A DNA stretch of 64,000 nt from Afipia sp. (lineage in GTDB: Bacteria; Pseudomonadota; Alphaproteobacteria; Rhizobiales; Xanthobacteraceae). Where the stretch lies: contig JACQDM010000008.1 of the NCBI GenBank assembly GCA_016201045.1, positions 186,001 through 250,000 of the forward strand, in the 5' to 3' direction. Under the pieces are notes generated by a model that saw only the letters and a program-made list of their open reading frames with translations, was not told the origin of the DNA and ran no database searches. The translations under genes were made by a program, and so were the position numbers. Below, piece after piece: positions 36,451-45,713 of the stretch (position 1 is its first letter; each line of letters starts with the position of its first letter).

Positions 36451-36614
36451 GAAACAACCTGCCCGAAATGGTTAACGCGAAAGCGCCGTTTTCGCGGGTC
36501 TCTTAGCGCGTTTTCGGCGAAAGAGGCACAACATTTGTATGAATAAAGGAGAATGAAACGCCTGCGGCGGATAATGCCCAAGGCGGGATCAGATCCGCGT
36601 CGAATCGAGACATC

Positions 36615-37670
36615 ATGATTGAATCCGGCACATCATCCAATGGCTTCACCTCCGCCTCCGAGCGCGTGGACTGGGTCGACTACGCCAAGGGCATCTGCAT
36701 CGTCATGGTGGTGATGATGCATTCGACGCTCGGCGTGGAAGCATCCGCCGGAAAACACGGCTTCATGCACGTGCTGGTCGAATTCGCCCGCCCGTTCCGC
36801 ATGCCGGACTTCTTCCTGATCTCGGGATTGTTTCTGGCGCGCGTCATCGATCGCGACTGGCGGACATATCTGGACCGCAAGGTCGTCCACTTTTTCTATT
36901 TCTATTTGCTGTGGGTCGCGATCCAGTTCGCGTTCAAGGCACCGAGTTTCGCCGCCGATCATGGCTGGGCGCATGTCGGCTTCCTGTATCTTGAAACTTT
37001 CTACGAGCCGTTCGGCACGCTGTGGTTCATCTACATGCTGCCGGTGTTCTTCGTGCTGACCAAAGCGACGCTGCGCGTTCCCGCGCCATTGATCTGGATT
37101 ACCGCCGCTGCGCTTGAGATGGCGCATATCCAGACCGGCTGGACGGTGATCGACGAATTCGCCGCGCGCTTCGTTTATTTCTATTCGGGTTATCTGTTCG
37201 CGAATTACGTTTTCAGATTTGCAGCGAATGTTCAGTCGTGGCCGGCAATGGCGCTGTGGGGTCTGGCGGTGTGGTCAACCGTGAACGGTTTGCTTGTGCT
37301 CGCCGATGTGGCGATCCTTCCGGGTATCTCGCTGATGCTGGGAACGGTCGGCGCGCTCGCGGTGATCGCGACAGGCGCGCTTCTGGCAAGAATGAAATGG
37401 CTCGACGGGCTTCGCTTCTGCGGCGAGCATTCCATCGTCATCTATCTGGCATTCTTCCTGCCGATGGCGGTGGTGCGTGTCGTTCTGCTGAAGCTCAATA
37501 TTCTCGATGTCGGTCTCGTCTCATTGATCGACACGATCTGCGGCGTGCTCGGCGCATTGGCGATCTGGCGCTTCGCGATGCGGACTGGGCTGAGTTTCCT
37601 GTTTGTGCGGCCGCAGCGCTATTGGATTGCGCCGAAACAGCCGCGCGCGACGCTGCAGGCTGCGGAATAG
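36615..37670 (+). CDS. Acyltransferase-3 family membrane protein
   Basis: A 351-residue integral membrane protein with about 10 helices of the acyltransferase 3 superfamily (OafA/OpgC relatives). The opening is WVDYAKGICIVMVVMMHSTL, with the characteristic early R/K-G-hydrophobic helix and His near residue 35, followed by MPDFFLISGLFLARV and FGTLWFIYMLPVFF. It probably transfers acyl groups to an extracytoplasmic glycan. The neighbouring ugd supports a surface polysaccharide context. The start follows a GAGACATC stretch with a weak ribosome binding site. Confidence 0.82.
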   Translation: MIESGTSSNGFTSASERVDWVDYAKGICIVMVVMMHSTLGVEASAGKHGFMHVLVEFARPFRMPDFFLISGLFLARVIDRDWRTYLDRKVVHFFYFYLLWVAIQFAFKAPSFAADHGWAHVGFLYLETFYEPFGTLWFIYMLPVFFVLTKATLRVPAPLIWITAAALEMAHIQTGWTVIDEFAARFVYFYSGYLFANYVFRFAANVQSWPAMALWGLAVWSTVNGLLVLADVAILPGISLMLGTVGALAVIATGALLARMKWLDGLRFCGEHSIVIYLAFFLPMAVVRVVLLKLNILDVGLVSLIDTICGVLGALAIWRFAMRTGLSFLFVRPQRYWIAPKQPRATLQAAE

Positions 37671-37742
37671 GCCCGCTTTTTCCGGTTCAAATCTGTCCGT
37701 CAACGGGTGTCATTCTCGGGGAGAAATCCCTAAGTTGCGCCC

Positions 37743-40700
37743 ATGCCGAAAAAGCCCGCTCCCAAGAAGCCCGCCGCTGCAAAAGCGCCAAAATCCGCAA
37801 AGCAATCCGGCAAGGGCGACCATGTTTTTCTGGTCGACGGCTCGTCCTACATTTTCCGCGCCTATCACGCGCTGCCTCCGCTGAGCCGAAAGTCCGACGG
37901 GCTTCAGGTCAACGCCGTGCTCGGCTTCTGCAACATGTTGTGGAAGCTGATGCGCGACATGCCCGCGGACAACCGCCCGACGCATCTGGCGATCGTTCTG
38001 GATAAATCCGAAAAGACATTCCGCAACGATTTCTATCCCGACTACAAGGCGCATCGCCCGCCCGCGCCCGACGATCTGATTCCGCAATTCGCGCTCATCC
38101 GCGAAGCGGTGCTGGCGTTCGATCTTCCCTGCATCGAACAGCTTGGATTCGAAGCCGACGATCTGATTGCCACCTATGTGCGCGAGGCATGCGAGCGCGG
38201 CGCGACGGCGACCATCGTGTCATCCGACAAGGATCTGATGCAGCTCGTCACGGATTGCGTGTGGATGTACGACACCATGAAGGATCGCCGCATCGGCATC
38301 CCCGAAGTGATCGAGAAGTTCGGCGTGCCGCCGGAGAAGGTCGTCGAAGTGCAGGCACTCGCAGGCGACAGCGTGGACAACGTGCCGGGCGTGCCGGGCA
38401 TCGGCATCAAGACGGCGGCGCAGTTGATCGCCGAGTACGGCGATCTCGAAACGCTGCTCAAGCGCGCGGGCGAGATCAAGCAGCCGAAGCGCCGCGAAGC
38501 GCTGATCGAGAACGCCGATAAGGCGCGCATCTCGCGCCGCCTCGTGCAGCTCGACGATAAAGTGAAACTCGACGTGCCGCTCGACGACCTCGCCGTCCAT
38601 GAGCCCGACCCGAAGAAACTGATCGCGTTTCTGAAGGCGATGGAATTTTCCACGCTGACCAAGCGCGTCGCGGATTATTCGGAGATCGATGCTTCGGAGA
38701 TTGAAGCGGATAGCAGAATGAAGAGCGGCGCGGCAAAAGCTGCTTCAACTGTTCCCTCCCCCCATAGCCCGTCGAAGACGGGCGTGAACGCCCTTATGGA
38801 GGGGGAGGGTCAGGGAGAGGGGTTGGCAAACTCAGACGCCGGAGCACCCCCCTCCCGGATCGCTGCGCGATCCGACCTCCCCCTCAAGGGGGGAGGTGAC
38901 AAAAACACGCCCGCCGCGCTTGCCGCCTCACGCGCCGAGATCGCGCGCAAGACCAAAATCGACCGCAGCCAATACACAACCATTCGCGCGCTCGACGAAC
39001 TCAAGAAGTGGATCGCGCGCGCGCATGAGATCGGCCACCTCTGCATCGACACCGAAACGACAAGTCTCGATCCGATGCAGGCGGAGCTGTGCGGCATCTC
39101 ACTCGCGCTCGGTCCCGATGAGGCCTGCTACATTCCTCTGATTCACAAGCAGGGTGGCGACGGCGCAGGATTGTTCGCGGGTGGACTTGCGCCGGATCAA
39201 CTCAAGACCGCCGATGCGATCAAGGAAATCAAGGCGCTGCTCGAAGACCCGAGCATTCTGAAAATCGGGCAAAACCTGAAATTCGACGCGCTGGTGTTCG
39301 CCCAGCACGGGATCGAACTCCACTGCATCGACGACACCATGCTGATGTCCTACATCCTCGACGCCGGGCGCAGTTCGCACGGCATGGATGCGATGAGCGA
39401 GAAATATCTCGGCCACACGCCGGTTGCGTTTTCCGACGTCGCAGGCAGCGGCAAGAGTCAAATCTGCTTCGATCAGGTGTCGATCGAGAAGGCGACTGAG
39501 TATGCCGCCGAAGACGCCGATGTCACGTTGCGGCTGTGGAACGTGCTGAAGCCGCGCCTTGTGGCAGAACATATGAACACGCCCTATGAGACGCTAGAGC
39601 GGCCGATGGCCGGTGTGCTGGCGCGCATGGAAGGCCGCGGTATTTCCATCGACCGTCAGGTGCTCTCAAGACTCTCCGGCGACTTCGCGCAGACCGCCGC
39701 GCGTCTGGAATCCGAAATCCGCGACATGGCGGGCGAGCCGGTCAATCCCGGCAGCCCGAAGCAACTCGGCGACATCATGTTCGGCAAGATGGCGCTGCCC
39801 GGCGGCACGAAAACGAAAACCGGCGCGTGGTCCACCTCCGCTTCGATCCTCGAAGATCTCGCGGAAGAAGGCCACGAATTTCCGAGACGAATCCTCGACT
39901 GGCGCCAGGTCTCCAAACTCAAATCGACCTACACGGACGCGCTGCCGGAATACATCAATCCGCGCACCAAGCGCGTCCACACATCCTATTCGCTCGCTTC
40001 GACCACAACCGGCCGCCTGTCGTCGTCGGAGCCCAATCTGCAGAACATTCCCGTTCGCACCGAAGATGGCCGCAAAATCCGCAAAGCCTTCATTGCAATT
40101 CCCGGCCACAAGCTGGTGTCGGCGGACTACTCTCAAATTGAATTGCGGCTGCTCGCGGAGATCGCGGATATTCCGACTTTGAAGCAGGCGTTCAAGGACG
40201 GTCTCGACATTCACGCAATGACGGCATCGGAAATGTTCGGCGTGCCGATCAAGGACATGCCGTCCGAAGTGCGCCGCCGCGCCAAGGCGATCAACTTCGG
40301 AATCATCTACGGCATCTCGGCGTTCGGCCTCGCCAATCAGTTGGGCATCCCGCGCGAGGAAGCCGGCGCGTATATCAAGAAGTATTTCGAGCGCTTCCCC
40401 GGTATCCGCGCTTACATGGATGCGACGCGCGACTTCTGCCGCGAGAACGGCTACGTCGAAACGCTGTTCGGCAGGAAGTGTCATTACCCGGACATCAAGT
40501 CGCCGAATCCGTCGATCCGCGCCTTCAACGAGCGCGCTGCGATCAACGCGCGCCTGCAGGGCACCGCCGCCGATATCATCCGCCGTGCGATGATCCGCAT
40601 GGAGGATGCGCTCGCCGCGAAGAAACTGTCGGCGCAGATGCTGCTGCAGGTTCACGACGAACTGATTTTTGAAGTGCCGGACAAGGAAATCGACAAGACG

Positions 40701-40811
40701 CTGCCGGTGATTCAGAAAGTCATGGCGGATGCGCCGTTCCCGGCGGTCGCGCTGTCGGTGCCGCTGCAGGTCGAGGCACGCGCCGCCAACAACTGGGACG
40801 AAGCGCATTGA
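37743..40811 (+). CDS. polA: DNA polymerase I, with an in-frame palindromic repeat insert
   Basis: A 1022-residue polymerase with all three activities. The 5'-3' exonuclease domain is at about 20-310, the 3'-5' proofreading domain at about 410-610 (Exo I DTE at Asp436-Glu438), and the polymerase domain at about 640-1020. The latter has motif A SADYSQIELRLLAEI near 794, motif B RRRAKAINFGIIYG near 842 and motif C LLQVHDELIFEVP near 967. Between the 5' nuclease and the proofreading domain, residues about 337-386 are encoded by a GC-rich palindromic repeat read in frame. The linker location suggests the insert is tolerated. Confidence 0.97.
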   Translation: MPKKPAPKKPAAAKAPKSAKQSGKGDHVFLVDGSSYIFRAYHALPPLSRKSDGLQVNAVLGFCNMLWKLMRDMPADNRPTHLAIVLDKSEKTFRNDFYPDYKAHRPPAPDDLIPQFALIREAVLAFDLPCIEQLGFEADDLIATYVREACERGATATIVSSDKDLMQLVTDCVWMYDTMKDRRIGIPEVIEKFGVPPEKVVEVQALAGDSVDNVPGVPGIGIKTAAQLIAEYGDLETLLKRAGEIKQPKRREALIENADKARISRRLVQLDDKVKLDVPLDDLAVHEPDPKKLIAFLKAMEFSTLTKRVADYSEIDASEIEADSRMKSGAAKAASTVPSPHSPSKTGVNALMEGEGQGEGLANSDAGAPPSRIAARSDLPLKGGGDKNTPAALAASRAEIARKTKIDRSQYTTIRALDELKKWIARAHEIGHLCIDTETTSLDPMQAELCGISLALGPDEACYIPLIHKQGGDGAGLFAGGLAPDQLKTADAIKEIKALLEDPSILKIGQNLKFDALVFAQHGIELHCIDDTMLMSYILDAGRSSHGMDAMSEKYLGHTPVAFSDVAGSGKSQICFDQVSIEKATEYAAEDADVTLRLWNVLKPRLVAEHMNTPYETLERPMAGVLARMEGRGISIDRQVLSRLSGDFAQTAARLESEIRDMAGEPVNPGSPKQLGDIMFGKMALPGGTKTKTGAWSTSASILEDLAEEGHEFPRRILDWRQVSKLKSTYTDALPEYINPRTKRVHTSYSLASTTTGRLSSSEPNLQNIPVRTEDGRKIRKAFIAIPGHKLVSADYSQIELRLLAEIADIPTLKQAFKDGLDIHAMTASEMFGVPIKDMPSEVRRRAKAINFGIIYGISAFGLANQLGIPREEAGAYIKKYFERFPGIRAYMDATRDFCRENGYVETLFGRKCHYPDIKSPNPSIRAFNERAAINARLQGTAADIIRRAMIRMEDALAAKKLSAQMLLQVHDELIFEVPDKEIDKTLPVIQKVMADAPFPAVALSVPLQVEARAANNWDEAH
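38752..38898. repeat. Palindromic repeat element inserted in frame in polA
   Basis: About 147 bp made almost only of hairpins: GCCCGTC-GAA-GACGGGC around 38767-38783; GGATCGC-TGC-GCGATCC around 38857-38873; and ACCTCCCCC with GGGGGAGGT around 38876-38897. The outer left CCCTCCCCCCAT also pairs with the later ATGGAGGGGGAGGG. Its stretch 38801-38822 matches 18 of 22 bases with the palindrome at 60203-60224, so it belongs to the same dispersed family. It codes for a low-complexity Gly/Pro/Ser linker in polA. Confidence 0.85.
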
Positions 40812-40827
40812 CCGGCGCAACGCGCGC

Positions 40828-41463
40828 ATGAACGGCCTGCTCGCCAATCCATTGCTTGCGTTCGCGGTCACCGCGCTCGTGGTCGAACTGACGCCCGGAC
40901 CCAACATGGCCTATCTCACCGCGCTTTCGCTGTCGAAAGGGTTGCGCGCAGGCGCTGCCGCGGTCGCCGGAGTCGCGCTCGGTCTTGCCCTGTCGGGTTT
41001 CGCTGCCGCGCTCGGCCTTGCGGCGATCATCGACAATTCCCGGATTCTCTACGAGGCGTTGCGCTGGGGCGGCGTCGCTTATCTGTTGTGGCTCGCCTGG
41101 GAAGGCTGGTCCCAAGAGAGAGACATCGCCGCCACGCAGACAGCCGATGCCGACGGCGAGCCGCGCAAAGCGTTCACCCGCAGCCTCATGTTCAACATGC
41201 TCAATCCGAAGGCTGCGATCTTCTACATCGCGGTGCTGCCGGAATTCGTGCAGCCCGAAAGGGGTGCTGCACTATCGCAGACGGTGTTGCTGTCCGCGAT
41301 TTATGTGGCCATCGCAACTGCAGTTCATCTTGGCATCGTGCTGCTCGCCGGATCGCTGCAGACGACCATTCATTCGCCGCAGAAGCTGCGATGGATTCGA
41401 AAGAGCCTTGCGGTGGCGCTCGCCGCCATCGCGGTGTGGTTTGCGTTCAGCACGCGCCGCTAG
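40828..41463 (+). CDS. LysE/RhtB family amino-acid exporter
   Basis: A 211-residue membrane protein with about six helices of the LysE/RhtB family. The conserved early motif is TPGPNMAYLTALSLSKG near residue 20-36, with GLALSGFAAALGLA and WLAWEGW helices and FNMLNPKAAIFYIAVLPEF near 115-135. These proteins export amino acids or derivatives. The ATG at 40828 lies 16 bases past the polA stop. It overlaps the glutathione transferase gene tail to tail by four bases. The specific substrate is unknown. Confidence 0.9.
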   Translation: MNGLLANPLLAFAVTALVVELTPGPNMAYLTALSLSKGLRAGAAAVAGVALGLALSGFAAALGLAAIIDNSRILYEALRWGGVAYLLWLAWEGWSQERDIAATQTADADGEPRKAFTRSLMFNMLNPKAAIFYIAVLPEFVQPERGAALSQTVLLSAIYVAIATAVHLGIVLLAGSLQTTIHSPQKLRWIRKSLAVALAAIAVWFAFSTRR

Positions 41464-42086
41464 TTGAGCTTGACCGCAAAGCCGCGCTTCACCGCGGGCC
41501 GCGCCATCAGCGCGTCGTACCATCGTCCGACATTCGGAAAATCTGTAAACGACACCTTGTGCCGTTCGTGCCGCCACGCCCAGCCGAGAATGGCGATGTC
41601 GGCGACGGAATATTGATCCGCGACGAATTCGCGATCCGCGAGACGCAGATCGAGCACACTGTAAAGCCTGCGCGTTTCTTTCATGAAACGCTCGAGGCCG
41701 TAGCGGCGATCCTGCTCGTTCTCCAGCGCGATGAAATGATGCACCTGCCCCGGCATCGGCCCGAAGCCGCCCATCTGCCACATCAGCCATTCCAGCACCG
41801 CAATGCGCTCGCCCAGATCCTTCGGCAACAGCTTTCCCGTCTTCTCGCCGAGATAAAGAAGGATCGCGCCGGATTCGAAAATGCTTATCCGCTTGCCGTG
41901 CGGTCCGGCGGGATCGACGATGGCGGGAATCTTGGCGTTCGGACTGATCTTGAGAAACGCAGGCGAATTCTGCTCGCCCTTTCCGATATGAACCGGATGC
42001 ACCTTGTAAGGCAGTTCCATTTCTTCCAGCGCGACGCTGATTTTGCGCCCGTTCGGCGTATCCCAGGCGTAAAGGTCGATTGTCAT
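41460..42086 (-). CDS. Glutathione S-transferase-family protein (YfcG/Nu-class-like)
   Basis: A 208-residue protein with a thioredoxin-fold N-terminal domain (about 1-85) and an all-helical C-terminal domain (about 95-205). The start MTIDLYAWDTPNGRKISVALEE resembles YfcG-type transferases, where Thr and Asn at TPNG bind glutathione and give disulfide reductase activity. The FESGAILLYLGEKTG segment binds the glutathione glutamyl group. The start at ATG 42086 is used rather than an upstream in-frame codon at 42149. It converges on the LysE gene and is divergent from pyrE. Confidence 0.88.
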   Translation of the reverse strand: MTIDLYAWDTPNGRKISVALEEMELPYKVHPVHIGKGEQNSPAFLKISPNAKIPAIVDPAGPHGKRISIFESGAILLYLGEKTGKLLPKDLGERIAVLEWLMWQMGGFGPMPGQVHHFIALENEQDRRYGLERFMKETRRLYSVLDLRLADREFVADQYSVADIAILGWAWRHERHKVSFTDFPNVGRWYDALMARPAVKRGFAVKLN

Positions 42087-42199
42087 GCCATTGCCTTGAC
42101 GATTGAACCTGCGCTGTTGACGGTGCGCGATCCGCTCTGGAATGTCCACGCCGCCGCCGCTAAGTTCACGCCAACTCCATCCATCCCAAGAGATTTGCC

Positions 42200-42763
42200 G
42201 TGTCCGTCTCCGCGTCCCGTGCCCGCCTTGCGAAGATCATCGCCACCCGCTCGTTCGGGCGCGGCGAGATCACACTGGCCTCCGGCCGCAAGAGCGATTT
42301 CTATTTCAACCTCAAGCCGACGATGCTCGATCCCGAAGGCGCGGCCTTGCTCGCGGAGTTGTCGCTCGACGCCTTGAAGAACGACAAGGTCGATTACATT
42401 GGCGGGCTCGAGATGGGTGCGGTGCCGATCGCGGGCGCCATCGCGCAGCTGTCGTGGATCAAGGGTCATCCGATCGCCGCGTTTTTCGTGCGCAAGAAGC
42501 CGAAGGAACACGGCGCACGGCTTGCCGTCGAGGGACTTGCAAAAGGCGAGACGCTGAAAGGCAAGCGCATCGTCATCGTCGAGGATGTCACCACCACGGG
42601 CGGTTCGGCGATCAAGGCTGTCGATGCGGTGAAGGATTCCGGCGGCGAAGTCGTGATGGTATTCACGATGGTGGACCGCGACGAAGGCGCGGAAGAAGCC
42701 TTCAAGGAAGCCGGGATCGCGTTCCGTTCGCTTTACAAGGCCGGCGAATTTCTGACCGGCTGA
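42200..42763 (+). CDS. pyrE: Orotate phosphoribosyltransferase
   Basis: A 187-residue phosphoribosyltransferase that makes OMP from orotate and PRPP in pyrimidine synthesis. The PRPP-binding motif is [13 protein letters not shown] near residue 121-133; other features are [14 protein letters not shown] near 27, [11 protein letters not shown], and [11 protein letters not shown], which holds the catalytic lysines. The start is GTG at 42200 ([10 protein letters not shown]); no better in-frame ATG is present. Pyrimidine pools usually regulate such genes, but no attenuator is visible. Confidence 0.95.
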   Translation: MSVSASRARLAKIIATRSFGRGEITLASGRKSDFYFNLKPTMLDPEGAALLAELSLDALKNDKVDYIGGLEMGAVPIAGAIAQLSWIKGHPIAAFFVRKKPKEHGARLAVEGLAKGETLKGKRIVIVEDVTTTGGSAIKAVDAVKDSGGEVVMVFTMVDRDEGAEEAFKEAGIAFRSLYKAGEFLTG

Positions 42764-42885
42764 CGCTAATGCGGCACTCGCGCGCCGCCGATTTCACATA
42801 CACCGTTTGACTCTCCCTCGCCGATTGGCGAATTTGCGCCCAATCAATAGCGCCGCAGGCGCACTTTCCGCTTTTTGGGGGGAAC

Positions 42886-44223
42886 ATGGGTCACGCTGCG
42901 TCGCAGATTTATTTCGGCATGAATCCGATGTGGGTTTCGACCTGCATTTTGCTCGTGACCTACGCCGCCATCATGTCGGAGAAAGTCAACCGTGCGATCA
43001 TCGCGCTGCTCGGCGCGGGCGCGATGGTGATCGTCGGCGTGCTCGATCAGGTTGAGGCCATCAAGGGCGTCGACTGGAACACGCTCGGCCTTCTCACCGG
43101 CATGATGATCCTCGTGTCGATCTCGCGCCGCTCCGGCATGTTTCAGTATATCGCGGTGAAGGCGGCACAACTTGCCAACGCGCATCCGGCCGGAATTCTG
43201 TTTCTGCTGCAGATCACGACCGCGATGCTGTCGGCGCTGCTCGATAATGTGACCACCGTGCTTTTGGTCGTGCCGGTGACGCTGGCAATCTGCAAGGATC
43301 TCAAAGTTCCCGCCTATCCATTCCTGTTTGCGGAAATCTTCGCATCCAACATCGGCGGCACCGCCACGCTGATCGGCGATCCTCCGAACATCCTGATCGG
43401 CTCGCAGGCCGGGCTGACCTTCAACGATTTCGTCGTGCATCTGACGCCGGTCATCATCGTCGTCATGGTGGTGCAGGCGATCATGATCCATCTGCTGTGG
43501 GGGCGCTCCATGCGCGCGACACCGCGTGCGAAAGCGACCGTGATGGCGCTCAAGGCCAACAAATCGATCACCGACTGGACGCTGCTGAAACAGTCCGTCG
43601 TGATTCTGACCGTGGTGATGGTCGCCTTCATTTTCGCGCGTCAGCTTCACCTTGAGCCCGCCACCATCGCGATGATCGGCGCAGCCCTTCTGATGCTATG
43701 CGACAACTGGGAGCATCATTCCGAGAAGGCCGCGCACAATGTCCACCAGACGTTCAGCGACGTCGAATGGATCACGATTTTCTTCTTCATCGGTTTGTTC
43801 ATTGTGGTTCACGGCGTCGAGGTCGGCGGACTATTGAGCCTGCTCGCGGGCAAGCTCGTCGCTGCCACCGGCGGCAACATGGCAACCACCGGCTACGCGA
43901 TTCTCTGGGCGTCGGCGGTGCTGTCCGCCATCGTCGACAACATTCCGTTCGTCGCGACCATGATCCCGCTGATCAAAACGATGGCGCCGTCGTTCGGCGG
44001 CGATGCCGCGATCCAGCCCTTGTGGTGGTGTCTGTCGCTGGGCGCATGCCTTGGCGGTAACGGCACGCTGATCGGCGCGTCCGCAAACCTCACGGTGGCC
44101 GGCATCGGCGACCGCAACAAGGTGCCGTTCAAATTTCTGACCTACACGCTCTACGCATTCCCGATGATGCTGGTGTCGGTCGCGATTTCGCACGTTTATC
44201 TGTGGCTGCGTTACTTCCACTGA
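42886..44223 (+). CDS. ArsB/NhaD/CitMHS-type ion transporter permease
   Basis: A 445-residue membrane protein with about 11 helices of the ion transporter superfamily (ArsB/NhaD/SLC13-like). It shows the paired motifs LSALLDNVTTVLLVVPVTLAI near residue 115-135 and LSAIVDNIPFVATMIPLIK near 345-363, with SNIGGTATLIGDPPNILIG near 150 and LGGNGTLIGASANL near 390. The substrate (sodium, anion or arsenite) cannot be told from sequence; no ars genes are near. A GGGGGGAAC ribosome binding site precedes ATG 42886. A terminator follows the stop. Confidence 0.85.
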   Translation: MGHAASQIYFGMNPMWVSTCILLVTYAAIMSEKVNRAIIALLGAGAMVIVGVLDQVEAIKGVDWNTLGLLTGMMILVSISRRSGMFQYIAVKAAQLANAHPAGILFLLQITTAMLSALLDNVTTVLLVVPVTLAICKDLKVPAYPFLFAEIFASNIGGTATLIGDPPNILIGSQAGLTFNDFVVHLTPVIIVVMVVQAIMIHLLWGRSMRATPRAKATVMALKANKSITDWTLLKQSVVILTVVMVAFIFARQLHLEPATIAMIGAALLMLCDNWEHHSEKAAHNVHQTFSDVEWITIFFFIGLFIVVHGVEVGGLLSLLAGKLVAATGGNMATTGYAILWASAVLSAIVDNIPFVATMIPLIKTMAPSFGGDAAIQPLWWCLSLGACLGGNGTLIGASANLTVAGIGDRNKVPFKFLTYTLYAFPMMLVSVAISHVYLWLRYFH

Positions 44224-44233
44224 CGCCGTGACG

Positions 44234-44261
44234 CGCGGGGCTTAACCCTAACCCCGCGTTT
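44234..44261 (+). terminator. Terminator after the ArsB/NhaD-type permease
   Basis: CGCGGGG (44234-44240) pairs with CCCCGCG (44252-44258) across an 11-nt loop and is followed by TTT. It lies 10 bases past the stop codon. Confidence 0.65.
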
Positions 44262-44368
44262 ACCTCCCCCCGCTAAGGTGCCTGCGGTTCGGGTGCGTGC
44301 TTGCCCGGACGCGTAAGCGTTGCGTGAGTGGGGTATTAAGTTTGCGTAAAGAGTTGAGTGTTTCGCGC

Positions 44369-45184
44369 ATGCGGCGCCGCATGACGCCCGTGCTCGCCAT
44401 TCTCTATGCTGCGGCGCTCGCGCCCGGCGTAGCTTCGGCGGGTTTCTTCGATTTCCTGTTCGGCAACAGCGAGCCTGCGGCGAAAGCGCCCGCGCCTCAG
44501 CCGGAAGCCAGTTCCTATGCCGACCCCTCCGCGCCTTCGGCCTATCCGAACGTATCCGCACCTGTGTCGACCGGCAGCGGACGCTTCACTGCATTTTGCG
44601 TGCGCACCTGCGACGGCCGCTATTTTCCGATCAGCGCGCGCGGCGGTGCCACGCCGGCGCAGATGTGCCAGTCGTTCTGCCCGGCGAGCCCGACCAAGGT
44701 TTTCTCCGGCAACAGCATCGACTACGCGGTCGCCAATATGGGAGAGCGCTACGTCGACATGCCGAATGCCTTCGCCTATCGCAAATCGCTGAAGGCTGAC
44801 TGCACCTGCAACGGCCGCGACTCCACCGGCCTCGCGCCGGTCGATCTGTCGCTCGACACCACGTTGCGCCCCGGCGATATCATTGCAACCTCGAACGGTC
44901 TCGTTGCTTATTCCGGCGTGAAAACCGCGACGGGACAGACGGCGGAATTCACGCCGGTTGCGAACTATCCCGGCCTGACTGCGGAAGTGCGCGCCAAGCT
45001 CGGCGAAATGAAAGTCGCGCCCGTGAGCGCCGAGATCACCGATGACGCGCCCTATACGTCGTCGATCCCGATGTCGAGCGAAGACAGGCAGGATGCGCTG
45101 CGCCCATTGATCGAGCAGTTGCCGCCGCTGCCGACCGGCGAATTCAAGCCGGCACCGCGTGCCAAGCGTGCGGACGTGAACTAG
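44369..45184 (+). CDS. Secreted DUF2865 protein
   Basis: A 271-residue exported protein. After a signal peptide (MTPVLAILYAAALAPGVASA) there is a low-complexity Pro/Ala/Ser region (to about 70) and a Cys-rich DUF2865 core (about 75-160): FCVRTCDGRYFPISARGGATPAQMCQSFCPA, then YVDMPNAFAYR and CTCNG. The function is unknown and the family appears confined to alphaproteobacteria. Upstream TTG and GTG codons are in frame, but ATG 44369 gives the best signal peptide. The preceding 107 bp hold only the upstream terminator and a probable promoter. Confidence 0.75.
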   Translation: MRRRMTPVLAILYAAALAPGVASAGFFDFLFGNSEPAAKAPAPQPEASSYADPSAPSAYPNVSAPVSTGSGRFTAFCVRTCDGRYFPISARGGATPAQMCQSFCPASPTKVFSGNSIDYAVANMGERYVDMPNAFAYRKSLKADCTCNGRDSTGLAPVDLSLDTTLRPGDIIATSNGLVAYSGVKTATGQTAEFTPVANYPGLTAEVRAKLGEMKVAPVSAEITDDAPYTSSIPMSSEDRQDALRPLIEQLPPLPTGEFKPAPRAKRADVN

Positions 45185-45187
45185 GCG

Positions 45188-45619
45188 CTAGCGCCCGACG
45201 ATGACGCCGATCACGTTGGGCGCGGCGAGATATTTCTCTTCCATCTTCATGCGCGACTTCGCCTTGATCTCCGGCGTCAATAGCCCGCGCAGCTCCGCAA
45301 GGATCATCCAGCAATAGCCCCACCAGTCGGTGAGGATGCCGTCATCATCGACAAGGTCGTAGCCGTGAGAGGCCGCGAACATGCGCGCATGCGCCTCGTC
45401 CAGCGTGTCGAGAAATTCGTGATCGTTCGGCGCGAACAGATCGTCGGTGATGTCGTCGGTGGTGTAGCCCCACACCGACATGCACACCGCGTTGAATTCG
45501 CGGTCGATCTGGTCGTCGTCCACACTGCGCACGCGCGAGGCGGCATGCAGGCGCGACAGCGTCCGCGCGAAGTCCGCGATCCGCGTGAGTGCGGTGTCGT
45601 CGAAAGCGATATTGGACAT
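45188..45619 (-). CDS. Acidic conserved protein of unknown function
   Basis: A 143-residue soluble acidic protein with no signal peptide. Features are an N-terminal helix pair, an Asp-rich stretch DDDQIDREF and DDITDDLFAP, then conserved-looking aromatic residues WWGYCWMILAELRGLLTPE. I do not recognise a family. ATG at 45619 is the first start and the codon use is native-like. It converges on the DUF2865 gene three bases away, so it has its own promoter in the AT-rich gap at 45620-45713. Confidence 0.55.
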   Translation of the reverse strand: MSNIAFDDTALTRIADFARTLSRLHAASRVRSVDDDQIDREFNAVCMSVWGYTTDDITDDLFAPNDHEFLDTLDEAHARMFAASHGYDLVDDDGILTDWWGYCWMILAELRGLLTPEIKAKSRMKMEEKYLAAPNVIGVIVGR

Positions 45620-45713
45620 GTAGTCCTCGATAGCCCTATGTGACCCAAGATGTGGTGGTGCAGGCGCACCGAATCACAATGATATATCAAGTACTTGCTA
45701 AAGTGTTCTTAAT

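Noticed and set aside
35041-36546. Long plus-strand open frame (501 codons) opposite ugd and hrpB
   Set aside because: Shadow of two real genes on the minus strand with complete motifs.
38700-38910. polA as a frameshifted or broken gene because of the repeat insert
   Set aside because: The frame stays open throughout, and all downstream catalytic motifs are present.
42764-42885. Riboswitch before the ArsB/NhaD-type permease
   Set aside because: Only a short GCGCC-based hairpin and no known aptamer signature were seen.
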